Below are positions 8,928 through 18,763 of a stretch of 64,000 nucleotides of DNA, piece by piece. How positions within the stretch are numbered: position 1 is the first letter of the stretch; each line of letters begins with the position of its first letter. Source of the stretch: Diphasiastrum complanatum. Taxonomy: Eukaryota > Streptophyta > Lycopodiopsida > Lycopodiales > Lycopodiaceae. The position numbers and the translations under genes are program-made. The notes under the pieces were generated by a model. That model saw nothing but the letters and a program-made list of their open reading frames with translations, was not told the DNA's origin and did not search any database. Location: assembly GCA_029204225.1 (NCBI GenBank), contig CM055094.1, positions 19,120,065 to 19,184,064 on the forward strand, written 5' to 3'.

Positions 8928-11431
8928 TTGAAAAGCTATAGCTTCAAAGGATCGATTTTCCATCTTTTAGTGGTGATCTATCAATCGCTACGACCGTGCT
9001 TGATTACTCATTTGCATCCTTGGACACCATCTACATTCATCCACCACGGATCCAGAGTGCTATCATCGTCCATTTTCAAAAACCCTAAGCTGTCGAGACT
9101 TGCTACATTACACAAAAATCGTCACATCTAGCACGAGAATACTGAGGGGTAGTGCTACTAGAGCTTGTCAAACCCACACATTCAACACCGATTTGGGTTG
9201 AAATCTCTCTACTAGTACGTTATCGCGAAGAAACATCATCGTTTGCACATCCTATCAGAGCAACATTGCTCCAAATTTTTCCACAAATTTCTATTCTCCA
9301 TACACTGCCGAGCAATACTCTACATACACTGCTCATAGAGCCGCGCCCCCATACTCTACAATCACCATGGACCGAGATGAGCGTACATACTCTGCATTCA
9401 CTGTGGAACGAATTGAGCGTCCATACTCTGCATACAAAGTTGACTGAGCCGAGTCCATCAGAAGTCGACTGATCCGAAGCCCTCCACAATCGATCGAGCC
9501 GAGACTCCACTTGTCTGTTACCAGAGTTGAACCTTCAACAGAGTCATCAGCCGAGTCCAGTTCTGATGACCCAACTCAAGACATAATTGACATCACCATG
9601 GAAAGCCTCGATATCTCTGAGATGAACACTTGGTACCAGGAGGCACACTAGTTCTTGAGCCACATAGAGTTCCAACTTCCTCTTTTCAGTGGCTATAAGA
9701 GCCCATTTCTATTGCATATTGCTTATAACCACACCCACAGATTTTCCAGTTCATGTTACCTCCTAACCAAAATTTTGTTTATATTATCCCTATTTATGGA
9801 GCTGACCTCAATACATTTGGCTTCCCTAGGGGACCAAACACAGTCAACAGGACCCTCAAAAAGATTGAATCCACAACATACTTCAAATACATAGACCCCT
9901 CAATGTACAAATGGAAAAAAAAAGATCGTATCGAGGTCATAAATGATAAGCCCTTAGCTGCTCCATGCGCCTATCTAACGAAATATACATAGCGCTATAG
10001 GTCCAAGATCATGCGTATCCCCATGAAACTATTCCACATGATGGCTGATTCTAGACTACACGATAAGAACCTTTATGACTGGGCCCAATTTGCTTCCAAT
10101 TGCCTCCATGACTATATCAAGAACAAGCAAACCTCCAATTATTGGGCTATCTTCTGATAGATGTCACTGTAGCAGTTGAGCCACCGACCTCGAGTTGGAG
10201 ACCACTTGATGCTAGCAGATAAAAGCTTGGGAGACTCCCTCAGAACCAGCCAAGAATACCAACTCTACTTCTAGGCCTATTGCAACAGATTCCACGCAAG
10301 CGGCTTCTCAAAAGAGAAAGAGTTCCTTCTCTCCACAAGGGCCAACTGCAAAGCACCAAACAGTTGGCCTAGTGAAGCTTACATCGAGAAAGACACCCAT
10401 GTCCTCTATGTCACAGACGAAGGATCATTCTGCTGAAGAGTCTTTTGCTCAACATGAAGACACCACCACACTCGTCCAACCACCACCAACACAACAATCC
10501 AGGCAAAGGACCAAGATACAAGCGAAGCGTCATGCTTCATCAAATGAAACAGACTCAGATGATATGGAGCTTGACCTCACTAGTAACGTATGTAGTTAAC
10601 TGGAAGTTGGATAGCCGCAACGCGTGGGGTCCATACTTCAAGATTCTATTTTCTACCATTAACTAACATAACTTCTCATGTAAATGCAAATCGTATTGCA
10701 CATCAAAGTTTTCTTTCCATCTACTCAAAGCGTTCACATCAAAGAAAAACAGTCTTATCGATCTGAAAATCATGGCAAGAAACTTTGAATATTTTGGATC
10801 ACAATGAGCGCCAACGTGAATCTTGAAATTCAGAAAATACGGAGTGTGTTGGATCAAATGGAGCGGCAAGGTTATTTCAAAGTTTTGCAATTCAGAAATT
10901 TGCAATTTCAACACACATCTATTGAAAAAATGTTTTGCTTATTTTGCTCATAACTGCAAAGCTTTGATTTTGCATATAAAGCAAGAAACTTGGAGTGTGA
11001 TGGATCAAAAAGAGCGCCAAGGTCATTTCAAACTTTTCGAATTAGTTTTTTTTTATAATTAAGACGAGTTTTAATAGCTTACAAGATATATAACAAGTTG
11101 GTTTTCTACTAGATTAATCTATCGATTATTAAGATGTCTAAATATCATCTCCATATTGATCTTCCCACAGAATATGCTCCACTGTCGAGAAAAAATCTGA
11201 AAGGATCCACCTTACCAGACAGGAAACAAGTTTCAAACAGGTTTTGAAGAACATCATGAAATTCTATTTTGGATTTTTAGTAAAACAGAATATCCAGAGA
11301 TAATTAAGAATCATATGAGTGACACACCACTCAATGTTCCTAGAATAGGTGATTTTAAGGTGGAATGGCATTTGGTTCACACACCAAGAGCTACAGGGAG
11401 TGAAAATCTAAAATTTAGCGAAATGTTTTAA
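8928..11431 (+). pseudogene. Gene X copy, internally deleted form (RT-linked subtype)
   Basis: Order: 12-codon repeats (about 9290-9480); an acidic Ser-rich link (ESSSDDPTQD, MESLDISEMNTWYQEAH); a conserved domain at 9655-10157 with FMLPPNQNFVYIIPI, FPRGPNTVNRTLKK, INDKPLAAPCAYLTKYT and YDWAQFASNCLHDYI; a Lys/Ser-rich linker (near 10300); a segment at about 10680-11060; MSKYHLHIDLPTEYAPLSRK at about 11132; then a fusion near 11216 to the last exon, ending ENLKFSEMF at 11431. TAG stops interrupt the frame at AH-TAG-FLS and elsewhere. The internal exons and introns seen in the 35.5-39 kb copy are deleted, and the same deletion occurs near 43.9 and 51.9 kb. No known family is recognised. Confidence 0.5.
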
Positions 11432-11444
11432 CTGATCAAACAAC

Positions 11445-11923
11445 ATTTATATAGCTAGAACCAATAAAACCCAAGTCGTACACTCGTCGATCCAACAACG
11501 GATCAGATCTATGGCACGTAATACAACCGTCCACACGTGTGAGACCACACGTGCTACAATACACGTCAATCTGCCATTCGGCCACGTGCCCACACGTGCG
11601 AGCTAACACATGCCAGAACACACGTCACCAAACCATTCGACCACATGGCCACATGTGCAAGTTTCACACATGCGGATACAAAAGTGTGGTCCCAAACATC
11701 AAGTACTCATTGGGCCACGTGACCACACGTGCGAGCCGATACGTGCAAGAACACATGTCGCTGATCCATTCGGCCACGTGTCCCCACATGGGATCCCACA
11801 CGTGTTGATCCAGATGTGCAGTTTCACACATGCGTATACAAACGTGTGGTTCCACATGTCAGCTACTGACTGGGCCACGTGTCGCTGGGATTCACACGTG
11901 CCAACTTTTTTCTCCTATATAAG
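11445..11923. promoter_or_regulatory. CACGTG (G-box) array with outward-facing TATA boxes, copy 1
   Basis: About 390 bp (11525-11910) contain ten exact CACGTG hexamers plus many CACATG/ACGTG variants, built from a degenerate higher-order repeat of roughly 130-160 bp. CACGTG is the plant G-box bound by bZIP and bHLH factors. A TATA box lies at each end, pointing outwards: minus strand at 11445-11455 (agctatataaat, with an upstream ATTGG/CCAAT box) and plus strand at 11915-11923 (ctatataag). The arrangement is kept at 35055-35532, 43273-43736 and 51250-51726. It looks like a bidirectional promoter or enhancer; activity is inferred. Confidence 0.55.
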
Positions 11924-11944
11924 TCCATTCTCGGGGATTGTACA

Positions 11945-12016
11945 ATGGCCGGTGATTCTAGGGATTTCAGAAAGGTCAACATACGACGAGTTGAGGCTAC
12001 AACTACAACCACATAG
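11945..12016 (+). CDS. 23-codon ORF downstream of the G-box array
   Basis: ATG in good plant context (acaATGGCC) just downstream of the plus-strand TATA box, encoding MAGDSRDFRKVNIRRVEA followed by a Thr run and stop. The same mini-ORF is at 43180-43251 (minus) and 51157-51228 (minus) with at most one or two replacements, and is lost at the 35 kb array. It may be the first exon or N-terminus of a gene whose body was replaced by satellite, or a leader ORF. The ATG lies only about 30 nt from the TATA box, so the transcription start may fall at or beyond it. Confidence 0.3.
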   Translation: MAGDSRDFRKVNIRRVEATTTTT

Positions 12017-12420
12017 TCCTACCATAGGCTTGTGTGGTTTACCACATGGCCTACCATAGACTTGTGTAGCAGGCCACATAGGCCTGCGATTGACCAAGGC
12101 TGTCATAGGTGCCCACGTGTCAAGTCACGTATGGCTGCCATGTGGCAAATCATGCAGGCTTGGGGCTAGTCACGAGGCAAGCCACGTAGGCCCGTCATAG
12201 GCTGGCAAGCCAACCAAGCTCTGCCTACGTGGTCTGCTATTTGCGAAGCCTATCGCACACTACCACATGGCAAGCCACGTAGGTCTACCACATGGCAAAT
12301 CATGCAGGCTTGAGGGTTGCCATGTGGCAAGCCATGTAGGCCTACCATAACCTTGTATGTCAAGTCAACTGGGCCCTGTGCCACGTAGGCTTGAGTGGAC
12401 CTAGAGAAGATAAACTTTTT
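12017..12420. repeat. CCACATGG-type satellite fragment
   Basis: Degenerate tandem repeats of 'gccatgtggcaagcc', 'acgtaggc' and 'cataggcttg'. They are related to the roughly 210-bp satellite at 26.0-26.76 kb. The block recurs at 42.75-43.17 and 50.75-51.15 kb. Frames through it are fortuitous. Confidence 0.65.
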
Positions 12421-12430
12421 CAATTCCTAA

Positions 12431-13348
12431 ATGTGCCCTAAAAGACACAAAAAACAGCAAGTATCAAATCTAAAAAGTCAGCACCAAAATGTGTCGAAAC
12501 CACACATTAGATGGATGCAGGAACTCGCCCTCCTACAAGCCTTGTGTGCTGAAAATTTCAGCCTGAAATTGCATTACAAACTCAAAAAACCAGCAAGCAA
12601 AGAATTAGGTTACCCCCAAAAAAGCAATATTCCTTTGAACGGGATTGACGATTTGAAAACTATTATGACTAAAATGATTTGTTCGGCATTTAAAATTGCC
12701 AAAATCAAATTGCTCAAATACAAACGAATATCTGGAACCAATGATTTTAAATGGGTTTCGAAAAATACAGGTTCATATGAATGGAGTACTATAGACCGCA
12801 AGAATACGTTATGCATTTGGAATTCCTATTTGATAGACAATTGCATTATCAGACTTGGGGATCATACTTGGCGACAGGTCGGGGGAATACCAATGGGTTT
12901 TTCATATTCACCAATGTCTTGTAATTGGTACCTTTCTTTTTTTAAAATGTAGTTTATTAAGAGGCTTGCAAGATTAGGGGAAATTAAATTTATAAACGAC
13001 TTCAAATATTCGTTCAAGTACATTGACGATATATGCTTTATCAATAATCATACGGTTGGTCGTTTCCTAGACAAGACTCAACCAAGAACACCTGACAATC
13101 CTTTTTGGATCTATCCCCTGGAATACCTTGAGATAGGCGGAAACGACAACACATGTAATTTGGTGAACTTTCTGAATATTACAATTACCTTTAACCCAAT
13201 TATCGGTTGTACACATCTGTCCAAATATGATAAAAGGGGAGACCTTCCTTTTTGCTTTTTGCAATATATACACCTTGCCTCATATAGACCCGTGTTTAAC
13301 TCATATAATAGGTCTTTGGTAACTTGGGGTAGCTTGATATGTATCTAG
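12431..13348 (+). pseudogene. YIDD reverse transcriptase-like ORF, one nonsense codon (RT copy 1)
   Basis: One frame from MCPKRHKKQQ to a stop at 13346-13348, broken only by TAG at 12950-12952. RT landmarks: RQVGGIPMGFSYSPMS (box B'-like), the catalytic YIDD at 13019-13030, and a downstream LSKYDKRGDLPFCFLQYIHL segment. The last resembles the YDKR-x2-F/PF tail of a family of uncharacterised reverse transcriptases common in algal and invertebrate genomes. No endonuclease, protease or integrase is visible and the N-terminus is short, so it may be a fragment. The C-terminus runs into C repeat. RT copy 2 (41792-42709, minus) has Gln at this stop but its own TAA elsewhere. Confidence 0.7.
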
Positions 13349-13569
13349 GCAACTAATAAAACAACAACACACCTCTGGATGGCTTCACAAGCTTCTCTAA
13401 CTCATTCTTATGATACCATCATTATGTCTAACTTTCCAAATACTAGATGCAAGAGTATTTGACAGATTCCTAATTCTTTACTCTCCAAGTGTTGTTTGTA
13501 GCTCATCGTAGATGCTTTGAGAATAATGTTACTAGTTATATTTATTGGAGGGGGGGGATTTTGGATATT
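13316..13569. repeat. C repeat with G tract
   Basis: 'ggtaacttggggtagcttga' repeat followed by 'ctttactctccaagtgttg' and a short G run near 13550. It starts inside the RT 3' end in both RT copies, so the RT was truncated into this repeat before duplication. Confidence 0.6.
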
Positions 13570-14780
13570 TTGCTCTTGAATAGGTATTTTGGAAGTTCCT
13601 TTATTGCATTTAGGTTTGCCATTACTTTTTCCCTATTTACTTTTTTGGGTTAAGGCAATTGAAAGCCTTAAAAAGAAGCAATTTCTGTGGAGTACTTTTT
13701 GTAGACCTAGCAACCGTATCCTTTTAGAGGTGTATGCTATTTTTTTCCATTTGAAAAAGGCTTCTAATAATCACTTAAGGGTCACTTGATTGGAAATTAG
13801 CACAGTGGCAATTCATAGTATGGATTGTCAGCCGTTTACCAAAAGGAGTGCAAAGGGAATGTCCTCCATATTGAAAGATGCTATCCGAGTAGCTAAAGCC
13901 TACGATAGCACCGTGATTGCCTCACGGAAGAGTTTGCACAGCCAATCAGCCCAAAAGCCTAAGAATGAAAAGCCAAAAAATCTATTTTTTGATGAACTAG
14001 AAGCTACTGCTTGCCAACAAACTTGGGCCTCATGCCAAACAGAGATCCGAGAGGGAAAATAAATCATCAAGTTTCATGGCGATGGATTTACCGACATGAT
14101 TGAAAGTCGATTTGTTAAATGGTTGTGAATTGAAAGCTGATTTGTGAATATACTTGTAACTTCAGTACACTTTCTTTCAAGTCTAATCAATGGTTTCAAG
14201 TTAAAGGCAATATTCTAGGGAAAGACATAAGTATAATGTTTGAATTTGGAGGTACTCACAACCTTTTTGAATGTGCGGCTTGTATAGAAGCTTCGGGTGC
14301 CCACCATGGCCAGTGATCAACATTATGTGGTCCTCTAGCCTCAGGGTCATACATAGAAGTTTGGGATGTGAAAGTCCCTAATTTGGAGGTTCGGATGCAA
14401 GATCATGTTGAGCGGCTCGACTTCCATGTTATCAATCTTGATAGAACTTATGTAATCCTAGGATATGAATGGTTTTTTGATAAATCAGATTCGTTGAAAA
14501 TAGATTTTAAAAACCATACTATTGTATTAAAGATAAGTTTGACCAGATAGTCTCTATTTATGGGGAGACTAATGTACTCCCATCACTAATGGTTTCCTCG
14601 GTGGAAGTTATGGAAAAACTACATAATTCTAAGTATGAGCTTCTTCATTTTGTTTTGAAATCTCGTATGCATTGTGATGTGAATGTGTTAACATGCTTTA
14701 ACACCAAAAATTAGCATCAAGAACAGCTTTTAATGCAAGATTTAAAACAAGAGTTCAATGATGTTTTTCCTAAATAGCTA
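13570..14780 (+). pseudogene. Ty3/gypsy-like gag-protease remnant
   Basis: 13790-14062 encodes a gag-like segment (SILKDAIRVAKAYDSTVIAS, then CQQTWASCQTEIREGK). 14090-14780 continues with a protease core degraded from the D-S/T-G signature to EFGGTHN, then FHVINLDRTYVILGYEWF (the usual gypsy 'ILGMDWL' position), FDQIVSIYGETN and QEFNDVFPK. There are frameshifts and stops; no RT, RNase H or integrase follows. Copy 40380-41347 (minus) is its mirror. LTRs were not identified. Confidence 0.6.
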
Positions 14781-15230
14781 AGATTTTTTGAGGTACATAC
14801 TTCTAATTATATTGCAGTCCGTTGTTAGAACATAATCAAATTTTTCTGAAATGAAATCTTTGAAATGTTTTAGAAAAGAGCAAGAACATAAAGATAGATT
14901 TTCAATTTCAAAATTGCAGAAAACATCAAACAGAAAGTACCATTCACTTTTGATGTTAGGTAAGTATGACCAAGCAAACACAATATTATGGAAGGACTTG
15001 TGTATATAAGGCCAAAGATTGTAATAAAATACGAGTGTAAAAGTGTCTCACATGAATGGTCTCAAACATTCTGTTACAGTAGCGTAAATGTAAAAATATC
15101 TTTGCCTTGTCCTTACGCGTGTTGAGCTGTAGTCGATCCACCGTATTCCTAGTGAGAGTTCTTCTATGCAGATCCTCATCATCCTGCGAGCTAGTTAATA
15201 CCTGTAAAAGTTCAGTCTTTTAGCCAGTAA
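14778..15230 (-). pseudogene. Module Y copy 2
   Basis: Minus-strand frame with FAWSYLPNIKSEWYFLFDV and FKDFISEKFDYVL, related to 3700-4125. The upstream RLQL-type frame is damaged. The acceptor-like 'cttttacag' is at about 15200. Unidentified. Confidence 0.3.
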
Positions 15231-15299
15231 GTCTTCTTTTGCACCACTGCCTTGTCCTTCCTTTTCTTTATATCATGTATACTTCTTTCTTTTTCCCAT

Positions 15300-15525
15300 A
15301 TTTTGTCCATAAACCACCGAACTAGGGTTGTTTAGGTTGAAAGAACCAGGCCTTTCATTTACGTTTTGGAAGAATTTATCTTGGACAGTGAAAAAACGTG
15401 GTCTTTTGAGGAGGCCTTCAATCTCTTTGATGTTTTCAGCATCTCCTAAGTTGGCAAGGAGTTTAGCAGAAGGGTTTGCAGCAAATCAATCATGTGCTGG
15501 TGTAAAAAAAGAAAAGTATGTGTGA
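15300..15525 (+). pseudogene. Module Z copy 2
   Basis: Frame MFRLKEPGLSFTFWKNLSW to SCAGVKKEKYV. It keeps the length and end of the 4.2 kb copy with scattered replacements, and lies head to head with Y copy 2. Unidentified. Confidence 0.3.
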
Positions 15526-15529
15526 CTTG

Positions 15530-15950
15530 ACAACATTTCTGGCAAGCTTGTGTAGCCAAAAAAAAAAGCCATTCATCTAATTTTAGAAGGATGCACCAGG
15601 GAAGAATTTACTAAGATTATTCATAATGAAACACGATGATCCCAAAAAAAAAAATGACATGGAGACAAAAAAAAATTTTAATTTTATAAAAAAAATACCC
15701 ATATTTAAAATGCTTCAAATAAAGATATTGTAATGCTAAAAAAAAAATTTATTAATTTTTGCACATCACCTTATATGAAATAATAATACTATTCAAAATA
15801 AAATCATTTGACACAACCATTAGAATAACTAAAAAAAAACTTTTTGCTTATTAAAACAAAAGTTTTTAATTTTTTTTAAAAAATTTTAAAAGTGTTTTAA
15901 ATTACAATTCTTGTATCAAGAAAAAGATTTTTTAAATTACGACCTAACCT
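15530..15950. other. AT-rich spacer, truncated copy
   Basis: A/T homopolymer-rich, a shortened relative of 4.56-5.18 kb. It breaks at about 15940 into 'cctaacctgaaccaaaagg', a phrase of the copia-B leader region. No gene is seen. Confidence 0.5.
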
Positions 15951-16019
15951 GAACCAAAAGGAATCATATGCACATAAATATGCCTCTTCAAATCATTCCT
16001 ACAAGATCAGTTGAATCAT

Positions 16020-18100
16020 CATGCAATAATCATCGCTTCCACATCCTATCAAAGCAACATTGCTCCAAAGTTTTCCACAAATTTCTAGTCTCCATACACT
16101 GCCGAACAATACTCTACATACACTGCTCAGAGAGCCTAGGCCCCATGCTCTGCAATCACTGTGGACCAAGCCGAGCGTCCATACTCTGCATTCACTATGG
16201 ACTGAGCTGAGCGTCCATACTCTACATACAAAGTTGATTGAGCCGAGTCCATCCAAAGACAACCGATCCGAAGTCCTCCACAGTCGACCGAACTGAGACT
16301 CCACTTGTCTGTTACCAGAGCCGAACCTTCAACAGAGTCATCAGCCGAGTCCAGAACCTGTCTGCCACAACACCTTCCAGTTCTGATGACCCAACTCAAG
16401 ACAGAATTGACATCACCATGGAAAGCCTCGATATCTCTGAGATGAACACTTGGTACCAGGAGGCACACTAGTTCCTGAGCCACATAGAGTTCCAACTTCC
16501 TCTTTTCATCAGTGGCTATCAGAGCCCGTTTTGATTGCATATTGCTTATAACCACACCATCAGATTTTCCAGTTCATGTTACCTCCTAACCAAAATTGTG
16601 TTTATATTATCCCTATTTCTGGAGCTGACCTCAATACATTTGGCTTCCCTACGGGACCAAACACAGTCAATAGGACCCTCAAAAAGATTGAGTCCACAAC
16701 ATACTTCAAATACATAGACCCCTCAGTGGACAAATGGGAAAAAAAAGATGGTTACCTTATCGAGGTCATAAATGATAAGCCCTTAGCTGCTTCGTGCGCC
16801 TATCTAACGAAATATACATAGGGCTATAGGTCCAAGATCACGCGTATCCCCATGAAACTATTTCACATGATGGCTGACTATAAACTACACGATCAGAACC
16901 TTTATGACTGGGCCCAGTTTGCTTCCAACTGCCTCCATGACTATATTAAGAACAAGCAAACCTCCAATTATTGGGCTATCTTCTGATAGATGTCACTTTG
17001 CAACAGTTGAGCCACTGACCTCAATTTTGAGGCCACTTGATGCTAGCAGATAAAAGCTTGGGAGACTCCCTCAAAACTAGCCAAGAATACCAACTCTACT
17101 TCTAGGCCTATTGCAACAGATTCCACGCAAGCGGCTTCCCAAAAGAGAAAGAGTTCCTTCTCTCCACAAGGGCCAACTGCAAAACACCAAACGGTCGACC
17201 TAGTGAAGCTTACATCGAGAAAGACACCCATGTACTCTATGTCACATACGACGGATCGATACAAGCGAAGCGTCATGCTTCATCAGATGAAACAGACTCA
17301 AATGATATGGAGTTTACATTCGAGGAGTTCCATGGCACAAAAGGGCTGTCTAAGAAATGCCATGTAAGAGAGAGAAAATCATCGAATTTTAAAACTCCGA
17401 CCGAGTTTTTGGTCTGCCCGCACAACTCCGATGACTTGACCTCACTAGTAACGTATGTAGTTAACTAGAAGTTGGGTAGCCGCAACGCGTGGGGTCCATA
17501 CTTCAAGATTCTATTTTCTACCATTAACTAACATGACTTCTCATGTAAATGCAAATCGTATTGCACATCAAAGTTTTCTTTCCATCTACTAAAGCGTTCA
17601 CATCAAAGAAAAATAGTCTTATCGATCTGCAAATCATGGCAAGAAACTTTGAATATTTTGGATCACAATGAGCGCCAACGTGAATCTAAATTTTTGAAAT
17701 TCTGAAAATATGGAGTGTGTTGGATCAAATGGAGTGGGAAGGTTATCTCAAACTTTTGCAATTCAAAATTTGCAATTTCAACACACATCCATTGAAAAAA
17801 TATTTTGCTTACTTTGCTCATAACTACAAAGCTTTGATTTTGCATATAAGGCAAGAAACATGAGTGTGATGGATCAAAAAGAGCGCCAAGGTCATTTCAA
17901 ACTTTTACAATTATTTTTTTTTATGATTAAGACGAGTTTTAATAGCTTACAAGATATATAACAAGTGGGTTTTCTACTAGATTAATCTATCGATTATTAA
18001 GATGTCTAAATATCATGTCCATATTGATCTTCCCATAGAATATGCTCCACTGTCGAGAAAGAATATGAAAGGATCCACCTTTCCAGCTCACCAAAGGACG
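16020..18100 (+). pseudogene. Gene X copy, 5' part (interrupted by copia-A)
   Basis: 12-codon repeats (16060-16260), the Ser/Asp link with MESLDISEMNTWYQEAH then TAG, the conserved domain at 16535-16986 (FPTGPNTVNRTLKKIES, KWEKKDGYLIEVINDKPLA, YDWAQFASNCLHDYI), a basic linker (AASQKRKSSFSPQGPTAKHQ), an EFTFEEF-type segment in another frame at about 17310-17470, and the start of the exon MSKYHVHIDLP at about 18003. The reading is cut at 18100 by copia-A and resumes at 24524. Several stops and frameshifts make it non-functional as it stands. It mirrors 39000-37140. Confidence 0.5.
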
Positions 18101-18105
18101 AAAGA
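18101..18105. repeat. Left target-site duplication of copia-A
   Basis: AAAGA directly before the LTR; the same five bases follow the right LTR at 24519-24523. Five-base duplications are typical of copia integration. Confidence 0.95.
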
Positions 18106-18182
18106 TGTGAAAATTGTCAACATTTCCTAGCTAGTTTGAGGCCTAAATTGGCTAAAATTGTAAATAGTTTTGGTTCTGGAGT

Positions 18183-18196
18183 TTCACACGTGTGAA
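18183..18196. promoter_or_regulatory. Perfect palindrome with CACGTG core in the LTR U3
   Basis: TTCACACGTGTGAA is a perfect 14-bp palindrome centred on a G-box, lying upstream of the TATA-like box. The same palindrome is at 23950-23963 in the 3' LTR. It is a plausible bZIP/bHLH binding site and the same core motif as the host arrays at 11.5, 35, 43 and 51 kb. Confidence 0.5.
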
Positions 18197-18310
18197 CCAG
18201 GCCACAATGTTTTTATTTACTGTATTTTTTCAGTATGATGAAGTGTCAAACTTCATACCCTTCAAAATGAGACCATTTTGATGTATTTTGGTCATATAAG
18301 CCATTTTTTC

Positions 18311-18319
18311 CTATATAGG
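18311..18319 (+). promoter_or_regulatory. Copia-A LTR TATA-like box
   Basis: ctatatagg about 205 bp into the LTR; the matching position in the 3' LTR is 24078-24086. It is the best TATA candidate before the R region; the start site is not determinable here. Confidence 0.45.
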
Positions 18320-18751
18320 GAATATCTAGGGTCAAGTACCTTCTAGAGAGAGGAGAGAGAGTCATCTTCCTCATCCATAAATAGTAGGGAAGTCGTGGAG
18401 AACAGGTTGGAGAAACCTTTTGTATGCTTCATTGAGATCAATAGATCATTGTCATTGTTTCTTCCTCCATTGAGAGCATTGTTGTGTGTATTGTCTTCAA
18501 GCTATTGTGTATGATCTTAGGTGCTTTCCAAAAGTGGTAGGCTGATGTATTATGGACTGTATAATGCTATTTTGGGCCGCACTTGATGTTTATGGAAGTT
18601 TCCATTTGTGATAAATGCTTTTTGATCAAGTTCTTTGCATTCTAGGTAGCATAGAATGTGTTGCCAATTCCTAGCTTATGTAGTTTGGAGTGCAAGCATT
18701 CAAGCCAATGATCTTGGAGTTTAGATCCACTTAGGATCTGTATTTTTCACA

Positions 18752-18763
18752 TGGTATCAGAGC
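18752..18763 (+). other. Copia-A primer-binding site
   Basis: TGGTATCAGAGC immediately follows the LTR. It is complementary to the 3' end of plant initiator methionine tRNA, the usual primer for plant copia elements. Confidence 0.93.

Larger units (their letters stand above)
18106..18751 (+). repeat. Copia-A 5' LTR
   Basis: 646 bp, starting TGTGAAAATTG and ending TTTTTCACA (TG...CA, with a 5-base terminal inverted repeat TGTGA/TCACA). It carries a TATA-like element at 18311-18319 and a 14-bp palindrome at 18183-18196. Differences from the 3' LTR are one T/G in 'caagctatt(g)g' and one A/T in 'gtataatgc'. Confidence 0.95.

Noticed and set aside
10663-10914. 83-codon minus-strand frame (also 44286-44537 and 52276-52527, plus)
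   Set aside because: Conserved across copies, but it lies antisense to the order of gene X exons, and the sense strand is also open over much of it; I could not decide which strand codes and did not call a separate gene.
11520-11910. CRISPR array or bacterial operator array
   Set aside because: Repeats are degenerate, without uniform spacers or cas genes, in a eukaryotic context with TATA boxes and introns.
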